The notes beneath the pieces were generated by a model that had not been told where the DNA came from, searched no databases, and saw nothing but the letters and a program-made list of their open reading frames with translations. A program made the translations under genes and the position numbers. Positions 55,200-64,000 of a DNA stretch of 64,000 bases are shown here, in pieces. The stretch is from NCBI GenBank assembly GCA_027924585.1, contig BSBM01000307.1:12735001-12799000 (forward strand). Reading direction: 5' to 3'. Every line of letters begins with the position of its first letter. The stretch's first letter is position 1. Origin of the DNA: Larix kaempferi. Lineage: Eukaryota > Streptophyta > Pinopsida > Pinales > Pinaceae.

Positions 55200-56003
55200 T
55201 TATCCTCCTTGCGAGGTATCAAAGAACCTCATAGACCGGGTGCCTGATCCATTGGGAAGCTCCTGCAAGAGAATTTTTCCCGGTAGACTACTTGGGAGGG
55301 TTTTCCTGAAAATATTCATGGAAAAACTTATGGGGAATCGGCTGTGTAGCGTATCCTGTGGCGACCTGAACTCCAGCCAAATGCTCTGTCCTACTCCAGA
55401 CTGGAAACTTCTTGAAATAAAAAACAAAAGTGAAGCTCTACATTCTGAAAACAAATTGGAAATGGCTACAAATTGGAATTTAATATTGAAGTTTGAAATG
55501 CCAAAAAAATTGAGGCTTATTTATATACAAACTACTCTACTTGAGAGGCCGTGGCTTTAGGTAATGCAAAAGTGCCAGTGTAACTAGTGCAGTAGCTGAC
55601 ATTCCAGGTGGGTCTTCTCATCTTGCTCGACCGACTGCAGAACAACAAAGGTGCATGGCCCGAGGAGACGACAACGGATGAGGACCCTTCGAGTGAAACC
55701 AGAACCCTTGCTCCTGCTGTGGAAATCCTCCATATATTCTGCTACTGGATCGTAAAAAATATGGTACGCTTTGCATACCTCTTATACCACTACAGGTTTC
55801 CTTTCAGAGGAGCTGTACAGATGCCATTTAGTTTCCTTGGTGCTTGGGTCAGCTCTCATGGTTGCGTACCTCTAACAAACCTCCATTAGAGCCTGACACT
55901 CATGCAGTCCAAAACCCCCACATGACTCGGTAAGATCGAAAAAACCACCTCTGAACAACTTTCTTTTTGGGCTGCTCATGATTCCTGGGTTGAAAACCCG
56001 ATT
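55200..56003 (-). pseudogene. Decayed coding-like stretch downstream of gag
   Basis: On the minus strand, open stretches continue after the coiled-coil ORF, broken by stops: blocks such as Y-H-I-F-Y-D-P-V-A-E-Y-M-E-D-F-H (about 55770-55720) and the 84-codon ORF 55454-55200. No protease, RT or integrase motif is recognised. Confidence 0.4.
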
Positions 56004-56525
56004 CTATTCCGAAACATCAAGAGGAAACCCACCCTGTCCTTTGAAAGGGTCTAGGAAAGGCCATTCCTCCTGGAAACTAGACTCCGAGCTTGAAAAACCC
56101 TCATGCAAATCCAGTTGCTCATCTTGGTCTCCTTCAAACACCTTGATCATCTGGTCGGCTGGCTGAAGATATTGGCCTAGCCCGAATACTTCTTCCAAGA
56201 GTCTATGATCATCTTCGATCCAGGAGATGGATTCTGTATAAGAATCATGCGAGCCACCCTGGTCACCCTCCAGCCTCTTAGTTATCTGGTCAACCTGCCC
56301 AAGGTATTCGCCGGACCCAAGAATTTCTTCAAGAACCCCATATTTTTCTTTGAGGTTCACATATTCTTCCTCAAGGGTTCTGTATTCCTCTTCATGGACT
56401 CTGTACTCCCTTTCAGCTCTGATCTGAAACACTGTCTCCACTCGTTGAGAATCGTTGTTATGATGAATCTCAATGGTGGGCCCCAAACCAGCTACTGGGT
56501 TTTCCCCTTTGGTCGATCCTCCCAT
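56004..56525 (-). pseudogene. Glu-rich coiled-coil ORF of the gypsy element
   Basis: A 173-codon ORF lying about 90 bp after the gag ORF. Residues about 35-75 are heptad-like (E-E-E-Y-R-T-L-E-E-E-Y-V-N-L-K-E-K-Y). Two copies of a segment are visible: L-E-E-I-L-G-S-G-E-Y-L and L-E-E-V-F-G-L-G-Q-Y-L, each followed by D-Q-(I/M)-x-K and E-G-D-Q. It is probably a gag C-terminal part or accessory ORF. No zinc knuckle was seen. Confidence 0.5.
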
Positions 56526-56618
56526 CTGGTAAAACTATTTTCCTGAAGCTTCATCCTTATCCTTAACTTCAAAGAAGCTTATGAAGATCTCCAAATGGCC
56601 TTCTCCATATTCATCATA

Positions 56619-57300
56619 CTACGATGGACTAAAATCTCCATTATGACCATCATCAATAGGAGTTTCAACAAACTGATTGCAATCTACACGAAAGAGGACA
56701 GAATCACCTTCTTCTGGTACATCACTGAGGTGACTAATTTTCTGCTCACTCTGGGAAAAATTAGGCCGCAAGGGAAATTCCCCTTGCTCATGTCCCTCTT
56801 CAAAGCTTAATTCTCCTTTGAACCTTTCATTGTGCTTTTGGTTTGATAGATTTCCAGACATCCTAAGATTTTCTTCCACTTCCATTGCAACGACGAACAT
56901 ATGTTGTAGGTCAGAAGACCTTCTCTCCAAAAGGTGAAGAGCTAAATCAGGAGGAAAAACAACTACATAGTGTAATTTTACAGCATTCTCTGAAGGCTGA
57001 ATTTCCTTTGGCATATCATAATAGAGTCTGGCATACCTTCTATTGAAGCAGGATAGGGCTTCATCCTTTCGCCACCTTATGGAATGAAACTTTGAATGAA
57101 CCAGATCCCATGACCTTCTTTTGCCCCAAAATCCTATAAAAACCTCAGACAATGCTCCCCATGTATCAACAGACTCTAGCTGCAAATGCCTAAACCATCT
57201 CTTCACATTTCCTTGGAGGGATTTTGCAAAATCCCTCATATAGACATCATCGCGTTCTATTTCAATGAGATCCATAAAATGCTCAAAGCCTTGAACATGT
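56619..57300 (-). pseudogene. gag: gypsy gag core
   Basis: The 218-codon ORF (57275-56619) is a clear plant gypsy Retrotrans_gag domain: D-D-V-Y-M-R-D-F-A-K-S-L-Q-G near the start, W-F-R-H-L, then W-G-A-L-S-E-V-F, F-N-R-R-Y-A-R-L-Y, and L-L-E-R-R-S-S-D-L. The frame is open upstream into 57300 (G-F-E-H-F-M), so the first ATG may not be the real start. It lies about 0.65 kb downstream of the minus-strand primer site, the expected place for gag. The upstream ORFs 57619-57320 and 57842-57591 are in other frames and may be leader or broken gag N-terminus. Confidence 0.82.
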
Positions 57301-57897
57301 TTTTTCTACAGTAAGCATCTTAGACTCTCCGTCGAAGACGAGGTGTGTATGGTAGCCCCCGGGGGAAATCGTGAAGGACGAGGGGTAACTTCAGAGGGCT
57401 ATATCTTAGCTGGGCTCTGATAGGAAAAATAGTAGATGCAAGGAGGGTATCATTGGCCTTACTCTTAGAGAATTCATGAGGCTGGTTATGGTTTATACAG
57501 GGTTCAAATGAAAGGACAGGATCAAATCTAGGAGTAAAAGGAGAGTGCACATTTTCGAATTCAAGTGAAGGATATACAAAAGAGGCTCTCTCATGACCTA
57601 GAGCTCTCCGGCGAGACAAGAATTTTTTGATATATATACATAAAGGTAAAAGGATGCCAACATAGAAGAATCGGGCCTCTTTGAAGATATTGATACTTTG
57701 ATACTAGGAACTTAATTCTTCCATATCTAAGGCAGCTAGGCTCGTTCTCCAGTGGAGTCTGCGGATTGAACTTGGAATAAATGAGTGGAGTCGCCAGGTG
57801 GATGATGTGAAACTCTTCTGGTGTCTGACTGCTGTCCACCATAAAAAATCATGTCTAAAACTTTGTCATTCTCCCAGGTATGGCGAGATAATCACTC

Positions 57898-57916
57898 CTC
57901 GGCAATGGCGCCAATT
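57898..57916 (-). other. Primer binding site, minus orientation
   Basis: On the minus strand the LTR end GGGTGTTAACA is followed by AATTGGCGCCATTGCCGAGG, close to the TTGGCGCC... primer sites of plant gypsy elements (Asp-tRNA type). Confidence 0.8.
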
Positions 57917-59611
57917 TGTTAACACCCAAATCGTACCCCTGAGTTGCGGGGGAGGGAAAGTCGGGGTAACCACTAACCACTTTGGACTAATGCTACTGAC
58001 CCAACACGGTTTGAGAGGGCTCACTCTCCAAATCTCTGAAAGACTGGAAATATCCAATGGCATCAACAGTGAACAAACAGACTAGCCTTCCTTAATAAAA
58101 AATATTCAATTAAAACATTAACAGAAGGTCAGATTTTTGATGGGACAAAGTATGAGGAAATTGTTCGAGGGATAATCACAAAGAAAAACAATTGGACGAT
58201 GGAGTCAAGGTATTACACAAATCATATAACAGTGCCATAGTGTGAACTACTCTAACAGAGGTAAGGTAGCCACTCGCTTGCCATCGTAAAGATATTTTCT
58301 GGTGGAAAAAGAAGAAAATAAGAATAGTACATTGATATGAGCATCCAACAAAGATGAATTCAATATCAACTTTAGTAGAAATATTTTTTGAACACCTGAT
58401 ATAATAGCCGGAGCGAGTTTCCAAGAATTCCAAACTATTATACACTGATCCTAGGCATGAAATCAAAAACATAATGTAAAGGCATAATAGGAAGCACATG
58501 CACATTGAGAAGAAGGAAAAGACTGACTACAAGTTAGAACGACACGGGAATCTCTACAAAATAGTCTGCCATAGGCATTGCACATTGTATTAATATGAAA
58601 TTCTCAAAACCAGGCTCGTCCTTCAGGCCTTAGCCGAATGATTTTCCAACCCTTAATTATTCTATTACAAATATTTTATAGGCTCTTGGCCTTGAATTGA
58701 TCCTTGGGAAACAAACAAAAATACGCTACCACCTTGATAGCCCCAAATTTGGAATATTACATACGTGTCAAGTTTTAAACAGATTGACTAAGATGGGAAA
58801 CAAAAATATTATGAATAGGGCGCCACTTTACTCCGAAGTCTTCAATCGGCCTTGCGAATCAAAGAAGTCTTCTACCTTCAGAGAGCTGTCCTCTTGCGCT
58901 TTTCCAGCCGGTGGAGGAGGTGTCACTTCTTCAGTAGGGAGCACGAGATCATGGATGATCTCTGCGTCTTGTTGGACGCCCCTTCTTCTTCGGGAACTTT
59001 CTCTTTTCTCCGACGCCAAAATCCTTTGGACACTCGCTGCTTCTCTGGCTCTTCGCCCTCACTAGCAGAGCTGGATTCCATGTGGTTGAACCTCATGGGA
59101 GATGAAGAAACAAGTTCTTCCTCCACCCCAGACCACGCTTGCTCGGGCATGAACAACACTCCGGACTCTTGCTCCTTTTCCATGATCCAATTCCAACTGA
59201 ATGATGCCCCAAGGTGCAAGGTGTACCATCCTCTTTATATACCGATCTCGCACAGCGGATGAAAAAACCATATCCGTAACTGTTGTGATGATGATAGTGG
59301 CTATGTGTGGCCATAATTGCCATGATGACTTGATCGGACCCCTCAATTAAGTAGCAATGATGCCCAAAGTCTGAGCTGACCTAAAACATTCTTGGCAAAG
59401 GTCTCCACATAGACGTTGGAGTAGATGACGACGTTGAGGTGGCCTCCATCGCATCGACAATCATTATGGCAGCAGAAAAGATGCTCTTAAGCCGCTTATC
59501 CCTCTGGCATTATCTATGTCACAACATTTCACCTTACTTCTCCCCCATATGCCTAAAGATGTGGGTCACATCATCCTCGCAGGCACTTAGACCACCCAAC
59601 AGTCCGCAGCA
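57917..59611 (-). repeat. LTR (or LTR part) of the minus-strand gypsy element
   Basis: It begins (in + reading) TGTTAACACCC next to the primer site. Its far end is not certain: either somewhere before 59612 or, if the LTR is 3.3 kb long, at 61249, where the minus strand starts TGTTAGCACC, matching the inverse of GGGTGTTAACA at 9 of 11 positions. Confidence 0.5.
58828..59219 (-). pseudogene. Frameshifted acidic/Arg-rich ORF pair within the LTR region
   Basis: Two overlapping minus ORFs (59219-58923 and 59019-58828) read as one protein with a shift near 58990. The first gives a Glu/Ser-rich part ending S-K-G-F-W-R-R-R. The second gives A-E-I-I-H-D-L-V-L-P-T-E-E-V-T-P-P-P-P, ending V-E-D-F-F-D-S-Q-G-R. 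The composition is protein-like but I cannot name the family. It could be a captured host exon or an LTR-borne ORF. Confidence 0.4.
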
Positions 59612-61249
59612 TGTTTATAATTCCTTGAGAACTTTACTTTTGCACCTATATGGCTGGGAGTGATTTCTCCCCTGCTTACTTGCCTCAGTCTTCTTCCCCC
59701 ATCTGGGGCCGAGGCCTGGAGTCACTAGTACCGGAGAAACCTGTCTCTTGTGGGTGGATACCTTCAGTCAGACACTATCCCAAACTGAGGCTTTGTTTTA
59801 ACCCACATTCGGCTTTGGGTGGACCAACATTCATTTTGAACAATCAGCAGGGTAGGGGAGCTATCCTCACTGTTGAGGTCAAGCCCAAAATGGGTGGTTA
59901 AGGAGGTCCACCGACTCTTAGGCGGACTTTGACGAAATAGGGTGATGCCAGACATCTCTGGGGAGACCTTCATACTCAAATATCTCGGGCTTCGAGAGAC
60001 AAGCACAGAACAGACTGGTCTGGTCAGGGCTGAACAAAATATAGGGCCACCGGAACCTTCCGCGCTTGGACACATCGGTAGGACCTTCGGGCTTCTGCTA
60101 ATTTTGGCAAAAAGAAGCCGAACTTCTGTACCAAGATGAAAGTCCTATCTCCTGGAACAACTCCAAACCCTTAAAGCTACTAGAGACTAGATCCTCGTCG
60201 GCCTTCCTAGCGTCAATATATGTTTCCTGCTTCGGCCCACCTGCGACCGGAAACCCTTGGCCCAGACAGGCCCCGAAAAAATAAAAATGTCAACTTTACC
60301 CATCAAAGGCTATATATATAAACCATGTTCACCTATCCTTCGGTCTTATTTGTGAGCCACCTATTGATCCCAACCACTGATTTATCGCGTGCTGTTCTCC
60401 ACCGTTAGATCCAGCCTCTACTTTAATTACTGATTTGACAACCCCTATATGTCATCTGTCGGATCATTCTTCCTGCACTGATCTGTACCATTCATTTGGC
60501 ACCCCATGTCTATGAAAACAGTTTCGCATACACCTAAGTGGTTTCCAAAACCACCTTTCCATCGTCTAACAGGCCCCAGTCTCGATATATGTCGAATGGG
60601 TCCCATCTGTCGCAACCACTCCTTCCTCTATCGAGCATGCGACTTCCCGATGCGACGATCACCAAGGACCGTCGTTCCTCCCAAGACCAATATACACCAT
60701 TTACTCTATCACATTGCACTCACCATGGTGGGACCCTTAACTTCGACTGTAGGATATTACTCTGCCTCCTCGAGCCATCCACGTGGTCGGAGATCTACCT
60801 TTATGATTTGGTGGTATCGTATGCTTATCGAATCAATACTGCTTACTGCCTATCATCCTCGCGACATCTCCTCCAGCTGCCACTTGTCCGACGGCCTTCA
60901 CCGTGGCAACCGCTCTTATGACTATTCCCCGTGCGCCTCATCCATGTGATCATCAACAAGGGTCGTTGATCTCCCATCCAACGGTGGAAACCGGCACGAT
61001 GGTTACCCTTTATATTATTTCCTCCGGACTATGGACTTAGGCTCATTTGGGTAATTTTGGTCGCATTTTAATGCTTCCTTCCCAATATTTTCTCTTTTAC
61101 TTGCATATTTAACACCCCCTTTTCATTTTTCTTATACCTTTAGCACCTGGTTATGGAAAACAAGGGTAATACCTGGTTTTCATCAAGAATTTTAGTACTA
61201 TCCCTTCATCCCGCCTCCATATCCATGCTATAAAAATCAGGTGCTAACA
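59612..61249 (+). repeat. Gypsy LTR copy 2
   Basis: Partner of 53533-55179 with the same TG...CA ends. The TATA-like sequence is conserved at about 60310. Confidence 0.8.
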
Positions 61250-61444
61250 CATAGTAACACATATATTTCCTGAGGCTCTTTCACAAGCATTAAGCCAATC
61301 TTCTTTCTCTCCATCAGAAGAAAAATCTCTCTTAATACCAGTACACACATCAAAAAGAGCAAGCCTCTTCAGATATGATGTCATCTTTGGTTTCCACTCA
61401 TCATAGTTGAATGGAGTGAGAGAAGGAACTCCTTCCAGATACAT
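61250..61444 (-). pseudogene. gag: copia gag N-terminus, cut by the gypsy LTR
   Basis: The minus ORF starts at 61444 and reads V-P-S-L-T-P-F-N-Y-D-E-W-K ... L-A-L-F-D-V-C-T-G-I-K, the copia gag N-terminal pattern (x-F-x-G-x-N-Y-x-x-W type). It runs W-L-N-A-C-E-R-A-S-G-N-I and is then truncated exactly at the gypsy LTR edge (61249). The rest of this copia element is not found on the other side (below 53533), so the junction is not a simple nested insertion. Confidence 0.75.
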
Positions 61445-61752
61445 AGAAGATGTTGTTCAATTCAAATCTACTACTGCAACTGCAGAAAACTTCGAAACCT
61501 GCAAAACAAGAAGAGTTTTTGCTGATGGAGAATGCTACACTTCGACTGAATACTACCTTTTGAACACTGATCACATAGAATAAGTCCTTCACACCTGGCT
61601 AGACCTCACTGGATTTCTCCAATGAATTCAAGTAATAGCACCAGGATTTGCTATAGAAACTCAAAGGCTTCTGGTGCTCAAGTAGATAGCTGCTCAAAGA
61701 AATGCTACAACTGTTGCTGCTACAATGGATGAAATTCGAACAACTGCTGACT

Positions 61753-61764
61753 GCTCTGATACCA
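61753..61764 (-). other. Primer binding site, minus-strand copia
   Basis: TGGTATCAGAGC on the minus strand, directly abutting the LTR at 61765 and about 310 bp upstream of gag. Confidence 0.9.
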
Positions 61765-62707
61765 TGTGATAATCTGCAGGGGATCTAGCAACTGTAACAA
61801 ACTCACAATCAAACTCTCAAGAATGTTGCAAAGAAGAAGAGAAGCATGCACTCAATAATCAATAATAAACACAGAATAATGAATAATAATAGTATCATAC
61901 AATGAATAATCAATGTAGAGAATGTGATACAATAATCTATGATGGAGCATAATATAGGATTCGAATTAGCCAAGTAGGTCATTCGAATCAGAGCTCAAAG
62001 TCTAGCTTGGATAACAATGGAGACATCATCCAGTCAGTAGTATTAGTCATAAATGGTAAGATCCAATAATGTGTGTCCAACTGAGTCTAACAGAACCATC
62101 TAGCCATAAATAAGGGAATGGAGACTCCAAGGGGGATGCATGAGGATGTCTATCTCAAAGTCTAGCTTGGATAACAATGGAGACATCATATAATTAGTAG
62201 TATCAGTCATAAATGGTAATAATCAGTCAAGTGTGTCTAACTGAGTCTAACAGATCCATCTAGGCATAAATTGGGGAATGGAGACTCCAAGGGGGGTGCA
62301 TGAGGCTGTCAAATGGTCAAGTGGAACTCCAAAACTAGCTAACTAGAAGCTACAAGTAGTCAGCATGAGCAATCAGTGGAAGAACTACTCAATCAATGCA
62401 CTAACTAAATGATAACTCCCAGTAGGTGAGATAAGGCACCCTAACTGAGTGATAACAGAAGGTAGGTGATTAAAGGTGCACTAACTGAGTGTGGTAGGTG
62501 GGAAAGGTGTACTTCCCATGCAGAACAAGCAAGAAGGGCGCATCAGGTAGGTAGGAGGCCAAATGGGGGCTATATACAGGCTCTAGAGAGCTAGAAGCAA
62601 GCTCTAGGTGCTAGGGAGACCACCATGATGATGACTAGATGCATGCAGTGGCAAGCAAATGCATGCAGCATGCAAAATATAAAAATGATGGTGTGAATAT
62701 TCCAACA
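61765..62707 (-). repeat. 5' LTR of the minus-strand copia element
   Basis: 943 bp. On the minus strand it starts TGTTGGAATATTCACAC and ends AGATTATCACA next to the primer site. It contains a 160-bp internal tandem duplication (61994-62313). The flank beyond is TGCCA. No partner LTR is in the window. Confidence 0.8.
61994..62313. repeat. 2 x 160-bp tandem duplication within the LTR
   Basis: The copies start at 61994 and 62154 with 'ctcaaagtctagcttggata' and share 'ggaatggagactccaagggg'. They are about 90 percent identical by eye. Confidence 0.93.
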
Positions 62708-64000
62708 TGCCAAAAATAGTGAACCACCTTCATGGAATGACCTCGAAACTTATTATGGAGGAGAAAAGGTTAATGTAGGCTATGTTACATTTTTTATAAT
62801 TGATGTCACTCAACCACATTTGATTGTGGAAGATGTTGATGAAGGGGACATACATCCATGGAAGATCATGGATTTGAAGCATAATAGAGATAAATCAAAA
62901 TATTTCATGTGTTAAGTGTTATTTATATTACATTGAATGTTTTTTTTTAGGAAATACTAAGTTCTTTTATTTGGAGTACATGTGCGAATGTGTCTTCTAC
63001 ATTTTCTATTGGAGACAAGCTAGATCTTTTGCAATGTAGAGTGAAGGTGTTGATTAGGGCTCCATATTCAATACAAATCTTGGGCATAAGGTGCATATAC
63101 AGATGGTAAAGAAATGATGCATAGTGGTTAAAATTAATAAGGTGTTAAAACATGATGCTCTTCTACCACATACAATAGGATTTGAGCATACACTAGGGAG
63201 TGCATTGGAATCTTACGGGATTTGGCCAGAATCAGATCTGGAACCAAATTTTCATGATCATCCCATAGATATTTTCCAAGAGAGGGTTACATTCACATGT
63301 AAATTTTTTTCTATTACACATGAATGCACAGGAACAATCATGTGCATTGCCAAAGGTATCATAGTTAACGTTTGCGAGGATGACATGGTTGAGGGTGAAA
63401 CTCTAGGTGAAATGGAATTTGGTGTTTTTTGGAAGACATAGATGGAAATTGAAAAAATTGTAGAAGTGGGGATAATCCTATACAGTGTTTGGTTACATGG
63501 CCAATAAATTAGTTGGTGGACAATAATGGTGAGATTTTAAGGGTCAAGGAAAATTTCAGGGAGCCACCCAAGGAAATGGTGGTATGGGATATTATAGAGG
63601 ACACAAGTCCATTAAATAAATGGGATGGGGATATTTATAATGATAAAAATCCAATATCAATTGATATGCATGTCACAGGGCCATATAAAAGGATTAAATG
63701 AGTTATTTCTAAAAAAAAGTTGGAAAATATCAAATAAATATAGAAGAAGAAAAATAAATATAACCTTTGGCATCAGATGAATATTGCAAACAAGATTGTC
63801 TTCAACATGTGGATAAGAAATCCATTGTAGAGAATTAGTCTTGAATTCACTACTTTCAAACACAATCATGTCAAAGAGCCATGACCATGGCATACCTCCT
63901 ATTGTTAGGAAAGTAAATGACATGAACTTTAATGGAAATATTATTCGTAAGAATTCATGGTACAAGATAAATAAGACTCCTCAAAGAACCTTCTATAAAT
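62708..64000 (+). pseudogene. Decayed coding-like sequence, family unknown
   Basis: Several + frames look protein-like but are broken: 62730-62915 (W-N-D-L-E-T-Y-Y ... Y-V-T-F-F-I-I-D-V), the 105-codon ORF 63124-63441 (P-H-T-I-G-F-E-H-T-L-G-S-A-L-E-S-Y-G-I-W), the 62-codon ORF 63513-63701 (V-W-D-I-I-E-D-T-S-P-L-N ... T-G-P-Y-K-R-I-K), and a stretch past 63860 (V-N-D-M-N-F-N-G-N-I-I-R-K-N-S-W-Y-K-I). The minus ORF 63657-63965 is a shadow. The copia LTR abuts this sequence at 62707/62708. It could be an old retroelement or a pseudogene with introns; no catalytic motif is recognised. Confidence 0.4.

Larger units (their letters stand above)
53533..61249 (+). mobile_element. Gypsy-type LTR pair enclosing a minus-strand gag region
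   Basis: Direct repeats 53533-55179 (1,647 bp) and 59612-61249 (1,638 bp) both start TGTTTATAATTCC and end GGTGCTAACA. After the left one comes ATTGGCTCCAATTGGGGAT, a degraded gypsy-type primer site. This supports a + element. But the internal region carries a minus-strand gag and a better primer site (57898-57916) pointing the other way, and no polypurine tract precedes 59612. Alternative: one minus-strand element whose 5' LTR is 57917-61249 and whose 3' LTR is truncated at 53533. Flanks (TAGCA and CATAG) show no target duplication, so later rearrangement is likely. Confidence 0.65.

Overview
This looks like a TE-rich, AT-rich stretch of a large seed-plant nuclear genome, possibly a gymnosperm; the lineage is a guess. 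The evidence is degenerate Ty1-copia and Ty3-gypsy elements with plant-type primer sites (TGGTATCAGAGC and TTGGCGCC types), LTRs ending in TG...CA, plant-like UTR introns, many decayed minisatellites, and long stretches without genes. No bacterial operon, rRNA, convincing tRNA gene or CRISPR array is visible.

Layout. 1-4.4 kb: AT-rich intergenic DNA with a 3 x 66-bp array. 4.4-5.5 kb: a 1,027-bp DNA transposon with 15-bp terminal inverted repeats and a perfect 8-bp target duplication, hAT-like. 5.9-9.7 kb: a complete-ended but internally deleted copia element (LTR, primer site, gag, protease, slivers of RT and RNase H, polypurine tract, LTR). 9.7-28.8 kb: intergenic DNA with decayed tandem repeats and one CACTA-like transposon end near 23.44 kb. 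28.9-32.4 kb: a decayed gypsy gag-protease segment. 32.5-33.05 kb and 44.0-44.9 kb: G/GA-rich low-complexity blocks.

34.3-52.7 kb is the most interesting part. It is a tandem array of three homologous units. Unit 1 (about 34.3-35.9 kb) keeps only a decayed promoter/5'UTR. Unit 2 (about 35.9-41.35 kb) holds an intact 324-codon gene (gene A). Unit 3 (about 44.9-52.7 kb) holds a 114-codon paralogue (gene B). Both encode low-complexity, Pro/Gln/Asn/Ser-rich, probably disordered proteins that share a C-terminal pair of motifs of the form F-x-[FY]-x-P-x-I-x-Y-x-P-x-x-A-N. I do not recognise the family. The two genes share a TATA box, a predicted 5'UTR intron that holds a minisatellite, a predicted 3'UTR intron and a poly(A) signal. 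Gene A has expanded its coding repeats. Gene B has a 5-kb nested insertion 236 bp upstream of its TATA box, containing a composite LTR element flanked by the duplication TTTCC.

53.5-61.25 kb: a 1.65-kb direct LTR pair on the + strand, enclosing a minus-strand gypsy gag region with its own primer site; the two primer sites face each other. 61.25-62.7 kb: the 5' end of a minus-strand copia element (truncated gag, primer site, LTR). 62.7-64 kb: decayed coding-like sequence I cannot place.
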